The notes under the pieces: generated by a model | What the model saw: only the letters and a program-made list of their open reading frames with translations | Told to the model about the DNA's origin: nothing | Databases searched by the model: none | Translations under genes and position numbers: made by a program | Part shown: piece after piece, positions 7,338 to 14,152 of the stretch | Layout of the letters: every line of letters starts with the position of its first letter | Position numbering within the stretch: the first letter of the stretch is position 1 | DNA from: Candidatus Heimdallarchaeota archaeon AB_125 | GTDB taxonomy: Archaea > Asgardarchaeota > Heimdallarchaeia > Heimdallarchaeales > Heimdallarchaeaceae | DNA length: 20,296 nt | Direction of reading: 5' to 3' | Assembly: GCA_001940755.1 (NCBI GenBank) | Contig: MEHH01000015.1 | Coordinates: forward strand, 1-20,296

Positions 7338-8216
7338 ATGAGTGAAACCAAAAATCGTTTTTTATTAATTACCTACCAAACAGAAAAATCAATTACATCT
7401 GCTATTCTTCCAGTTGTTCTTATTAGTTATATAGTTGGTATTCTCTACTCGAATTTAGATACACTTCTTGTTCTATTTCCTTCAGGTGAAGGTGAGTATT
7501 CTTTTCAACTTTTAGAAGGTATAATTATGGTCTCCATAGCTGTTGGAAGTGGGTTTCTGATTGTTTTTGCCTTGAAAAAACATTTAATCATAATTTTGAA
7601 ATCATTTTTTGCATTATCGTTCTTCTTATCTTCAGTTTGTATGTTCTGGGTTCATGGCTATCTTCTTGAAGTTACATTTCTTGAAAACGTTTTTTGGGTT
7701 GAGATTATTACAGCTGTAATTGGGGGAATCATTGGATGCTTAGCAATATTGTCTTTCATTGTAGGAAAAGGAGGCATCAACACAAAAAATACAATCATTT
7801 TCATACTTGGAGTTGCTATGGGGACAATCTTTGGAATGGTTTTTTCCTTTGTTACATTTATAACCCTTATAGTTTTGATTTCCTTATTTGATATATATTC
7901 TGTATTTAGAGGTCCTATTAACCAGATTTTCAAAAGAACCAATTTTTCCATTTCTAGCGAAAGTCAAGCTGAAATGAAACAGTCGGTTGCAGTTGGTATA
8001 GGGGACTTCATCTTCTATTCATCTCTAGTAACTTTTATTACAAAAGAGTTAAATCCTATTCTTGGATTTGTGTCAATAATAGGAATATTGGTTGGGATAA
8101 AAATAACTGAAAATATGCTTTTCAGATATGGTAAATTTCCTGGATTACCAATACCAATCTTTCTTTCTCTTTTACTCGTCTTAATTGGTTGGTTAATTAC
8201 AACCTATATTCTGTAG
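7338..8216 (+). CDS. Presenilin/signal-peptide-peptidase-like intramembrane aspartyl protease
   Basis: This is a 292-residue, roughly nine-TM protein of the archaeal presenilin-like (A22, GxGD) protease family. The first catalytic Asp is D185 in FDIYSVFRGPI, matching the archaeal form of the YD motif. The second is D223 in GIGDFIFYS, the GxGD motif. LPIP (270-273) stands where the family has the substrate-gating PAL motif. Catalytic spacing, length and topology match the family. It cleaves TM segments within the membrane; physiological substrates in archaea are poorly known. The ATG lies 31 bp after the DUF4430 stop on the same strand, so it is probably co-transcribed with 6150-7306. Anchored surface proteins or signal anchors such as that of the DUF4430 protein are candidate substrates, as inference only. 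Confidence 0.85.
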   Translation: MSETKNRFLLITYQTEKSITSAILPVVLISYIVGILYSNLDTLLVLFPSGEGEYSFQLLEGIIMVSIAVGSGFLIVFALKKHLIIILKSFFALSFFLSSVCMFWVHGYLLEVTFLENVFWVEIITAVIGGIIGCLAILSFIVGKGGINTKNTIIFILGVAMGTIFGMVFSFVTFITLIVLISLFDIYSVFRGPINQIFKRTNFSISSESQAEMKQSVAVGIGDFIFYSSLVTFITKELNPILGFVSIIGILVGIKITENMLFRYGKFPGLPIPIFLSLLLVLIGWLITTYIL

Positions 8217-8265
8217 ATAAAACGATTACTGAAACCTCCAAAGAATATGGACAAAAATCAAAAGG

Positions 8266-8275
8266 TTTAAAATAA
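8266..8275 (+). promoter_or_regulatory. TATA box for rps19
   Basis: TTTAAAATAA is centred 27 nt before the TTG at 8297, which fits a leaderless transcript and supports that non-ATG start. Confidence 0.55.
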
Positions 8276-8296
8276 CTCTCAAGGCAATTAGCTCGG

Positions 8297-8719
8297 TTGA
8301 ACAAGGTGTCTTCTCGCAAATTTAGATATAGAGGATTTACATTAGAAGAATTAAAACAAATGTCCATGGATGAGATATTAGATTTACTGCCTTCAAGAAG
8401 AAGAAGGAGTCTATCTCGACAAGAATTCTGGACACCAAGAAGAAAGAAATTATTAGAGGACATTAGACAAGCAATAGAATCTAGTGATAGAGGGGAAAGA
8501 ATGGTTGTAAGAACTCATGTGAGAGATATGCCTATTCTTCCTGAAATGGTAGGTGCTACTGTAGCCATTTATAATGGACGTGAATTTTTAGAAATTGAAA
8601 TTCAACCACAAATGATTGGGCATCTTCTAGGAGAGTTTTCACCAAGTACTAAAGTAGTTCGTCATGGTGCCCCTGGTATAGGCGCAACAATATCTTCATT
8701 GTATGTTCCACTAAAATAA
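8297..8719 (+). CDS. rps19: Small-subunit ribosomal protein uS19
   Basis: uS19 binds the head of the 30S subunit near the A-site finger, beside uS13. The 140-residue protein shows the archaeal/eukaryotic form: N-terminal FRYRGFTLEEL, Arg-rich PSRRRRSL, then the core RTHVRDMPILPEMVG, VAIYNGREFLEIEI, MIGHLLGEFSPST and the C-terminal HGAPGIGATISSLYVPLK. The start is TTG at 8297, since the conserved KFRYRGF begins at residue 8 and no ATG precedes it; a TATA box at the right distance agrees. In most archaea this gene sits in the S10/rpl2 cluster with rpl22 and rps3. Here it stands alone with its own promoter. Confidence 0.95.
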   Translation: MNKVSSRKFRYRGFTLEELKQMSMDEILDLLPSRRRRSLSRQEFWTPRRKKLLEDIRQAIESSDRGERMVVRTHVRDMPILPEMVGATVAIYNGREFLEIEIQPQMIGHLLGEFSPSTKVVRHGAPGIGATISSLYVPLK

Positions 8720-8743
8720 TCCCTTATCATTTCTACTGAAGTT

Positions 8744-8751
8744 TTTTAAAC
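8744..8751 (+). promoter_or_regulatory. TATA box for the PadR gene
   Basis: TTTTTAAA lies about 26 nt before the ATG at 8774, indicating leaderless transcription. Confidence 0.5.
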
Positions 8752-8773
8752 AAGTTAGTAATGTCATTAAAGG

Positions 8774-9148
8774 ATGAGTTCTGAAAATTCAATTGTAGAT
8801 TCAAAAGAGTCCAAAGCATATCTACGTTTAGTGAAGAATCTAACAATTGATTTACTTTGGATATGGGTTTTGAAATTGTTAAAAGAAGGTCCAAAATATG
8901 CCTACCAGCTGAAACAAGAGATTCAAGAAAAGTTTGGTTTTAGCCCCGCTACAGTTACCAATTATACAATTCTCTATCTTCTTGAAAGAGAAGGTTTGGT
9001 CGAAAAAACTGATATGAGAAATAGCGATGAAAGAATAGACAGAAAATACTATATCATCACTAAATTTGGAGAGGAAGTAATGAAAGAAGCAGAACTATAT
9101 CTTAAACAAACTTATGAGAAGTTATTTTCAAAAGAAATTGATTCATAA
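8774..9148 (+). CDS. PadR-family winged-helix transcription regulator
   Basis: This 124-residue DNA-binding protein has the PadR winged-helix layout: a helix leading into WVLKLLKEGPKYAYQLKQEI, where the family has a GPxxGYEL motif, then a recognition-helix region SPATVTNYTILYLLEREGLV, a wing with a basic patch (ERIDRKYYIITKFG), and a C-terminal helix for dimerisation. Known PadR proteins mostly repress nearby genes and respond to small molecules. The target is unknown; its gene is between rps19 and rps26e, but those are unlikely to be PadR targets. The ATG at 8774 is supported by a TATA box 26 nt upstream. Confidence 0.85.
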   Translation: MSSENSIVDSKESKAYLRLVKNLTIDLLWIWVLKLLKEGPKYAYQLKQEIQEKFGFSPATVTNYTILYLLEREGLVEKTDMRNSDERIDRKYYIITKFGEEVMKEAELYLKQTYEKLFSKEIDS

Positions 9149-9171
9149 TCATTTCTTGCTCATTTTTCAAC

Positions 9172-9217
9172 ATATTTAAAAATTCAAACTTCGTTTCTGA
9201 TTTAGGTACATTATAAT
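9172..9217 (+). promoter_or_regulatory. Promoter region of rps26e with two possible TATA boxes
   Basis: ATATTTAAAAA (9172-9182) would start transcription near 9205, giving a short leader that includes a five-codon mini-ORF, ATG at 9216 to TAA at 9231-9233. A second box, ATTATAAT (9209-9216), lies about 23 nt before the rps26e ATG and would give a leaderless mRNA. The sequence does not decide between them. Confidence 0.4.
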
Positions 9218-9234
9218 GAAGGTGAATATTTAAC

Positions 9235-9510
9235 ATGCCTAAAAAGAGAAAATCAGGAGGAAGATCAGGAGGAAAGCGAGGAAGAGCCACAGGTGTGCAA
9301 TGTCATTCATGTGGAAAATTAGTTCCATCTGATAAAGCTAAAAAATTCAGTGTATATTCAAGTGCAGTTGATTATCGTTTAGCTAAGGAACTCAGAGATG
9401 AAGGTACTATTATCCCTCGTCAGAAAAAAATCGCTTACTATTGTATTTCTTGCTCAATACACAGAGGTAGAACAAATATAAGAGCTAAAGAGGATAGAAG
9501 AGGTAAGTAA
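9235..9510 (+). CDS. rps26e: Small-subunit ribosomal protein eS26
   Basis: eS26 is a zinc-binding 40S/30S protein at the mRNA exit and platform region, present in eukaryotes and in TACK/Asgard-type archaea but absent from most Euryarchaeota. The 91-residue protein has a Lys/Arg/Gly-rich N-terminus, a first zinc pair C23-x2-C26 (CHSC) and a second C70-x2-C73 (CISC). The family hallmark YYCISCSIHRG and a basic C-terminal tail complete it. Length is normal for archaeal members. Its presence is the best lineage clue in the window. trmY follows 49 bp downstream. Confidence 0.93.
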   Translation: MPKKRKSGGRSGGKRGRATGVQCHSCGKLVPSDKAKKFSVYSSAVDYRLAKELRDEGTIIPRQKKIAYYCISCSIHRGRTNIRAKEDRRGK

Positions 9511-9546
9511 TTCTTTATCTTCTTCTTCATATCTTTTCCTTCTCTG
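9511..9546 (+). terminator. Pyrimidine-rich tract after rps26e
   Basis: This is an almost pure C/T tract directly following the rps26e stop codon. Such tracts follow several genes in this window and probably cause intrinsic archaeal termination. If it is leaky, trmY would be partly co-transcribed with rps26e. Confidence 0.35.
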
Positions 9547-9559
9547 GTGGAAATAAACT

Positions 9560-10144
9560 ATGTCTCTATCTTTTTTAATCCTTTCTTCAACTATCAGAAG
9601 TTCAACTTATAAAACTATAAAATCTGTTGTAGGAGGAATGGAGAGATTGGATGTTTTTTCACGATGTTTGTTAAACTTGGTTAGGTGGAATAGAAGAATG
9701 GATAGAGATATTAATTTACTAATTTACATGTCTCATCTGGAAGAGCAAAAGGTTTTGATCATCCCAATTTCAGACAAAATTGATTCTATTCAAAATGAAA
9801 TTGATTCAACGCACATACTACTTGATATTCTATCATCTCCAAAAGAATACAATGCTGAATATAATGATAAAAGCTTTGAGCAGCTATTAAATGATCTTGC
9901 AATAGATTCTGCAATATTTTACCTTACTCCTGAAGGATTGTTCATTGATGAACAAAAGGAATTTTTACAAACAAATCATTCTTTATGTTTTGTTTTAGGA
10001 AGTCAGCATGATTTAACTGAAGAACAGGAAAGACAAATGTCTGCTGTCAACTATATTCCCATTAGTTTGGGAGATAAGAACTATCTAGCTTCACATGTGA
10101 TAACAATAGTGTGCAATCATCTCTCTTACTTAAATGATACTTAA
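9560..10144 (+). CDS. trmY: tRNA (pseudouridine54-N1)-methyltransferase TrmY
   Basis: TrmY is a SPOUT-class enzyme that transfers a methyl group from SAM to N1 of pseudouridine 54 in the T-loop, giving m1-psi54 as the archaeal counterpart of ribothymidine 54. The 194-residue protein has the family's N-terminal RLDVFSRCLLNLV block and the C-terminal trefoil-knot SAM site: FVLGSQHDL (about 144-152) and LASHVITIVCNHLSY (about 176-190). These match TrmY closely. The ATG at 9560 is preceded by GGTGG (9547-9551). Its stop overlaps a possible start of the next small gene by 11 nt. Specificity for position 54 is inferred from family membership. Confidence 0.85.
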   Translation: MSLSFLILSSTIRSSTYKTIKSVVGGMERLDVFSRCLLNLVRWNRRMDRDINLLIYMSHLEEQKVLIIPISDKIDSIQNEIDSTHILLDILSSPKEYNAEYNDKSFEQLLNDLAIDSAIFYLTPEGLFIDEQKEFLQTNHSLCFVLGSQHDLTEEQERQMSAVNYIPISLGDKNYLASHVITIVCNHLSYLNDT

Positions 10145-10199
10145 CCTGAAGTATTCATTTAATAAGATTTTAATGTTAATTGCTCCACTTGATGATAGA

Positions 10200-10439
10200 A
10201 TGAGTGAAAAGGAATCTCATGTGGTTTCAAAAAGGATGCTAGCGTTAGGGTTTACTGCTCCATTTATTTTTAGTATAGGTGGTATGGTGATTGCTTTTTA
10301 TGCAACCGCAAATGCTTCTGTAAAGATAAGAAACATTTCACTCATTGTAGCAACCTTTCTTGGACTCTTTATCTCTATAGGAGTAATTTTCTTAATGCAA
10401 TGGCGGATTAATAAGAAAATAGCAAAAGAACAATCCTAA
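10200..10439 (+). CDS. Small two-TM membrane protein
   Basis: This hypothetical protein of 79 residues, counted from the ATG at 10200, has a charged N-terminus, two hydrophobic segments (about 16-34 and 46-67) separated by a short polar loop with KIRN, and a basic tail. The frame is also open upstream to an ATG at 10134 (101 residues), which would overlap trmY by 11 nt. I prefer 10200 because the extra 22 residues do not look conserved in character and neither start has a strong ribosome-binding site. An AT-rich segment around 10154-10175 could be its own TATA box. No family was recognised. A small helical-hairpin membrane protein beside trmY may simply be adjacency. Confidence 0.6.
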   Translation: MSEKESHVVSKRMLALGFTAPFIFSIGGMVIAFYATANASVKIRNISLIVATFLGLFISIGVIFLMQWRINKKIAKEQS

Positions 10440-10450
10440 TTAAAGAATAT

Positions 10451-10471
10451 TCACTTTTTCTTCTCCTTTCT
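10451..10471 (+). terminator. Pyrimidine tract after the small membrane protein
   Basis: A C/T-rich tract containing T5 and several TTC units begins about 11 bp after the stop and precedes the promoter of the next gene. Confidence 0.35.
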
Positions 10472-10489
10472 ACATTGCTGGCAAATCAC

Positions 10490-10537
10490 AAATTTTTTAA
10501 TACTTGTTCAGTAGTTCGGAATATAAGACGTTGAGGG
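10490..10537 (+). promoter_or_regulatory. TATA box and ribosome-binding site for the 10544 gene
   Basis: AAATTTTTTAAT (about 10490-10501) is a TATA box predicting a start near 10521, so this transcript has a leader of about 20 nt. GAGGG (10533-10537) sits 6 nt before the ATG as a Shine-Dalgarno sequence. Unlike several neighbours, this gene does not look leaderless. Confidence 0.5.
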
Positions 10538-10543
10538 CTAACA

Positions 10544-11869
10544 ATGAGCACAAAACGAAGAAAAATATTGATTATGGGAGCAGCAGGAAGGGATTTTCAT
10601 AATTTTAACACATATTATCGAACTAACGAATCTTACGAAGTTGTAGCTTTTACAGCTACTCAAATTCCAGATATTGTAGATCGTAAGTATCCTGCTGAAC
10701 TCTCTGGTGATTTATATCCTAATGGAATACCCATTTATGATGAAACTGAACTTATTGAAGTTATCAAGAAATATGATGTAGATGAAGTGGTCTTCGCATA
10801 TTCTGATGTTACACATGAATATGTCATGCACAAAGCATCACTTGTGAATGCATGTGGAGCTGCTTTTACTCTTTTGGGTACTAAAGGCACAATGATAAAA
10901 AGCACTAAACCTTTGATCAGTGTCTGTGCAGTGAGAACTGGAAGTGGTAAATCTCAAACTTCACGCAAAATAGTACAATTATTGCAAGATGCTGGGAAGA
11001 AAATTGTAGCAATACGTCATCCTATGCCGTATGGAGACTTAGCCAAACAAGCTGTTCAAAGATTCGCTGAATATTCTGATTTAGATAAACATGAAACTAC
11101 TATTGAAGAAAGAGAAGAATACGAACCCTATATTGACAAAGGTTTAGTTATTTACTCTGGTGTAGATTATGAAGCTATATTGAGAGAAGCTGAAAAAGAA
11201 GCAGACGTAATTCTTTGGGATGGAGGTAACAATGATTTTTCATTCTATCAACCTGATTTACAAATAGTAGTAGCTGATCCTCATAGAGTGGGGCATGAAA
11301 CTACATATCATCCAGGGGAAACAACTCTTAACCTAGCTGATGTTGTTCTTGTTAACAAAATAACCACAACCGATTACAAGAATGTGATGGAACTTGAGGA
11401 GAATATCAGAAAAGCTAACCCAAATGCAATCATAATTGAAGCTGCATCTCCAATTTTTGTAGATAATCCTGAGTTAGTCAAAGGGAAAAGAGTTTTGGTA
11501 ATTGAAGATGGACCAACCTTAACTCATGGTGAAATGAAATATGGAGCTGGTGTTGTTGCAGCTAGAAGGTTTGGAGCAAAGGAGCTAGTTGATCCTCGAC
11601 CTTATCTAGTAGGTAGCATGAAAGAAACCTTTGAACAATACCCTGAAATTGGAACACTTCTACCTGCTATGGGTTACTTCGATCAACAGCTTAAGGATAT
11701 GGAAGATACAATTAATAACACAGATTGTGAAGTGATAGTTTCTGCAACTCCAATAGATATTACCAGATTGATTAAAGTCAATAAACCGATAGTAAGAGTG
11801 AAATATGAACTTGAGGAAATTGGTTTTCCAAAACTAGTAGATATATTAAAAGAGAAAAACTTTCTTTGA
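10544..11869 (+). CDS. Cyclic 2,3-diphosphoglycerate synthase family protein
   Basis: This 441-residue cytoplasmic protein matches the cyclic 2,3-diphosphoglycerate synthetase family, whose founding member in Methanothermus closes 2,3-DPG to its cyclic form using ATP. The N-terminal about 120 residues form a Rossmann-like domain starting ILIMGAAGRDFHNFN, with the family's VVAFTATQIP and DEVVFAYSDV segments. A P-loop NTPase domain follows, with RTGSGKSQTSR (about 131-141), RHPMPYGDL, LWDGGNND, a LVNKI segment resembling a P-loop base-specificity motif, and GAGVVAARRFGA. Length is as expected. The family occurs in many archaea in which cDPG has never been measured, so the actual reaction may differ. 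It is a single transcription unit with its own promoter and a strong downstream T-rich tract. Confidence 0.8.
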   Translation: MSTKRRKILIMGAAGRDFHNFNTYYRTNESYEVVAFTATQIPDIVDRKYPAELSGDLYPNGIPIYDETELIEVIKKYDVDEVVFAYSDVTHEYVMHKASLVNACGAAFTLLGTKGTMIKSTKPLISVCAVRTGSGKSQTSRKIVQLLQDAGKKIVAIRHPMPYGDLAKQAVQRFAEYSDLDKHETTIEEREEYEPYIDKGLVIYSGVDYEAILREAEKEADVILWDGGNNDFSFYQPDLQIVVADPHRVGHETTYHPGETTLNLADVVLVNKITTTDYKNVMELEENIRKANPNAIIIEAASPIFVDNPELVKGKRVLVIEDGPTLTHGEMKYGAGVVAARRFGAKELVDPRPYLVGSMKETFEQYPEIGTLLPAMGYFDQQLKDMEDTINNTDCEVIVSATPIDITRLIKVNKPIVRVKYELEEIGFPKLVDILKEKNFL

Positions 11870-11911
11870 TCTTTCTCTTTCATTTTTCTCCTTTTTCTAA
11901 TCAAATTTTTT
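11870..11911 (+). terminator. Double pyrimidine/oligo-T terminator region
   Basis: A long C/T tract follows the TGA at 11867-11869 immediately, and a second T-rich segment with T6 lies at about 11904-11909. This is the strongest terminator-like stretch in the window. Confidence 0.5.
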
Positions 11912-11962
11912 CCACACTATTAGAAATATTCCAATACAACATTGTAAAATTTCACCACTTAA

Positions 11963-11972
11963 TCTTTTTAAT
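11963..11972 (+). promoter_or_regulatory. TATA box for the SDR gene
   Basis: TCTTTTTAAT is centred 26 nt before the TTG at 11994, suggesting a leaderless mRNA that begins at that codon. Confidence 0.45.
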
Positions 11973-11993
11973 GTACCTTGATGAGTAGTAGTT

Positions 11994-12812
11994 TTGAACA
12001 TGAAAAAGGAGAAATTCAAACAAAAATACGGTCCTTGGGCACTGATTGCTGGAGGATCTCAAGGAATCGGAGAGGCTTTTGCAAGAGTGCTTGCAATGAA
12101 AGGAATCAATCTTGTTCTGGTTGCAAGGAGAAAAACATTACTTGAAAAATTGTCAGTTGAAATAGAAAAAACATATGGAATAGAAGTTCGAATTATTAGT
12201 GCAGATTTAGCAGAGTCTTCTACAATCAAAATTATTGAAGACCAAACTAAAGATATTGAAATCAGTACTCTAGTATATAATGCTGCAATTGTACCTATTG
12301 GTCGATTTCTAGATTCTAATATAGAAGAACATCAAAAGGTTATCAACATTAATTGCAGAGGACCTGCAATTTTAGTTGATTATTTTGGGAAGTTAATGAA
12401 GAAAAGGGAAAAAGGCGGGATTATCCTTGTTAGTTCAATGGCAGGATTTCAGGGTACTCCATTAACTGTTCATTATGCAGCATCAAAAGCTTACAATATT
12501 GTCCTAGCCGAAGGATTATGGTACGAATTACGAAAACACAATATTGATGTGTTAGTATGTACAGCAGGGAATACGAGTACTCCAAATTATATTGCTACAG
12601 AACCAGATAGTCTTGGTATTTTTGTTCCTAAAGCTATGGTACCTATGAAAGTTGCAAAAGAGTCTATTGCTAAACTCGGAAAACGACCAAGTTTTGCTCC
12701 AGGTCTTATGAATAAATTTGCAACCTTTTTGGTAAGACGTATTCTATCGAGGAAACAAGCAATAAATTTTATTGGAAGAAGCACACATAACATGTATGGC
12801 AAGAAACTTTAA
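11994..12812 (+). CDS. Short-chain dehydrogenase/reductase (SDR)
   Basis: This is a classical SDR NAD(P)-dependent oxidoreductase of 272 residues. The nucleotide-binding glycine motif is AGGSQGIG (about 19-26, variant of TGxxxGIG). An Arg pair (ARR, 44-46) after the second strand suggests NADP(H) preference, D71 is in the conserved SADL segment, and YNAA (95-98) stands for NNAG. The catalytic Ser (147/148, VSSMAG), Tyr161 and Lys165 (HYAASKAY) are intact. The tail from about residue 200 is the substrate-binding part. The start is TTG at 11994 by TATA spacing, with an ATG two codons later (12000) as the alternative. The substrate cannot be deduced; related archaeal proteins are annotated as ketoreductases or fatty-acid/steroid-type SDRs. 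Confidence 0.9.
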   Translation: MNMKKEKFKQKYGPWALIAGGSQGIGEAFARVLAMKGINLVLVARRKTLLEKLSVEIEKTYGIEVRIISADLAESSTIKIIEDQTKDIEISTLVYNAAIVPIGRFLDSNIEEHQKVININCRGPAILVDYFGKLMKKREKGGIILVSSMAGFQGTPLTVHYAASKAYNIVLAEGLWYELRKHNIDVLVCTAGNTSTPNYIATEPDSLGIFVPKAMVPMKVAKESIAKLGKRPSFAPGLMNKFATFLVRRILSRKQAINFIGRSTHNMYGKKL

Positions 12813-12835
12813 TCTCTTTACTACTAGAAAAATAC

Positions 12836-12845
12836 ATTTTTATTC
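12836..12845 (+). promoter_or_regulatory. Probable TATA element for the trmI operon
   Basis: An A/T-rich ATTTTTATTC segment lies about 32 nt before the ATG at 12873, predicting a transcript with a very short leader. It is a weak match. Confidence 0.3.
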
Positions 12846-12872
12846 TTTATTTCCTTCTTTCGACTGAATTTC

Positions 12873-13670
12873 ATGACTGCATTTGCTGAAAACGATTTAA
12901 TTTCAGATGGTTCTGACGTACTGATTGTTTTAGATGAAAGAAAAAGGTGGTTAGCTAAAGTAATTAGCGGACAACAGTTTCACTGTCACAAAGGTTTTTT
13001 TGATTTTGACCAGATAATTGGAAAACCATTTGGAACTAAAGTAAAAACAAACAAATCAGTCTACTTGACTATATACGATCCAATTCCTAGTGATTTTCTT
13101 AAACAGATTTCACATAGTTCTCAGATAATTTATACAAAAGATGCGGGTTCGATTCTAATGAACGGGGGAATAAAGCCAGGTATCCGGGTAATTGAAGCAG
13201 GTACTGGAAGTGGGGCTTTAACATCAATCCTCGCAACATATGTTGGTTCAGAAGGGCATGTATATACCTATGAGAATAGAGAAGATGCAATCAATACAGC
13301 AAAGAAAAACCTTTCTCGTATTGGGGTTGAATCTATTGTATCAATGAAACTAAAAGATGTTTCAACTGGTTTTGAAGAGAAGAATGTTGATGCTATAGTT
13401 CTTGACTTGGGAGACCCTGAAATAGTGATTCCACATGCTTATGAATCTCTAAAATATGGAGGAATAATAACTATCTTTATACCAACGTATAATCAGATTG
13501 AGAGAGTTTTGACAAAGTTACTAGAGTTCAGTTTTGATGATATCAAAGCTCACGAACTAATTAAGAGAGATATTCAGCTTAAACCACATGCTATTAGACC
13601 AAACACTAGAATGATAGGACATACAGGTTATCTTATATTCGCTAGAAAAGCATTCAGGGAAGTAGAGTAA
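12873..13670 (+). CDS. trmI: tRNA (adenine-57/58-N1)-methyltransferase TrmI
   Basis: This is a Rossmann-fold SAM-dependent enzyme that makes m1A at position 58, and in archaea also at 57, of the tRNA T-loop; m1A57 is then deaminated to m1I. The 265-residue protein has an N-terminal beta domain (about 1-80) and then the family segment IIYTKDAGSIL, where relatives have YPKDAAYI. SAM motif I is VIEAGTGSGALT (about 106-117), acidic motif II is YTYENRED, and motif IV is VDAIVLDLGDP, where many relatives have DLPxPW. Length and order match TrmI. It is translationally coupled to the zinc-ribbon gene downstream (TAATG overlap). Site specificity is inferred from the family. Confidence 0.88.
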   Translation: MTAFAENDLISDGSDVLIVLDERKRWLAKVISGQQFHCHKGFFDFDQIIGKPFGTKVKTNKSVYLTIYDPIPSDFLKQISHSSQIIYTKDAGSILMNGGIKPGIRVIEAGTGSGALTSILATYVGSEGHVYTYENREDAINTAKKNLSRIGVESIVSMKLKDVSTGFEEKNVDAIVLDLGDPEIVIPHAYESLKYGGIITIFIPTYNQIERVLTKLLEFSFDDIKAHELIKRDIQLKPHAIRPNTRMIGHTGYLIFARKAFREVE

Positions 13671-14140
13671 TGAGAATTCTTTTTCGATGCTATAATTGCG
13701 AAGCTATCAATGAAATTCCAGATAAGTATAAACACAGATTTTGCAGAAGCTGTGGAAACATAGTAACCTATATCTCAGGTGAAGCAATAGTGTGTGAAAA
13801 ATCTTCATCTAATTGTGATGATTTTCTGGAAGCTAAAACTCTAGATGAAAATTTAGCAGAAAAATTCTTTATGATAGCAGATTCTCATATTGATTTAATC
13901 TCAAATCTGATTGAAGAACATGCACAAAAACAAATAGAGTTGCCAGATGTTCCTTCTGCATCATTAACTGAAACAGTCTTACACCTATTGAAAACCAATC
14001 TATCAGGAACATTAGATGATTTGATTAAGCGATGTGATTTGTTTGATATTGGGTTAAGCAAGTTGGAAAAAATCATATCCCAAATGATTAAAGAAGGGTT
14101 GGTTTACCTTCCTCAAAGCTGGTTGTTGAGTTTAACTTAG
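13670..14140 (+). CDS. Zinc-ribbon protein with C-terminal helical (winged-helix-like) region
   Basis: This 156-residue protein begins with a zinc ribbon: C7-x2-C10 and C25-x2-C28, followed by a possible extra pair at C42 and C49. After an acidic linker (about 50-90) comes a helical C-terminal region (about 105-150) with the pattern of a small winged helix, SGTLDDLIKRCDL...LEKIISQMIKEGLVYLP. The ATG at 13670 shares its A with the trmI stop (TAATG), so translation is coupled and co-function with TrmI is plausible. I do not recognise a named family. The layout suits a nucleic-acid or protein-binding accessory factor. The convergent gene downstream ends only 12 bp away. Confidence 0.75.
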   Translation: MRILFRCYNCEAINEIPDKYKHRFCRSCGNIVTYISGEAIVCEKSSSNCDDFLEAKTLDENLAEKFFMIADSHIDLISNLIEEHAQKQIELPDVPSASLTETVLHLLKTNLSGTLDDLIKRCDLFDIGLSKLEKIISQMIKEGLVYLPQSWLLSLT

Positions 14141-14152
14141 GTTTTAAATCAA

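Noticed and set aside
7658..7951. 97-codon minus-strand open frame
   Set aside because: It is the shadow of the presenilin-like gene, whose motifs are unambiguous in the other strand.
9216..9233. Five-codon upstream ORF before rps26e as a regulatory leader peptide
   Set aside because: It is transcribed only if the more distal TATA box is used; too short and unsupported to call a gene.
11683..12802. Minus-strand frames at 11683-11904 and 12587-12802
   Set aside because: They are antisense to the C-termini of the cDPG-synthase family and SDR genes, with no start signals.
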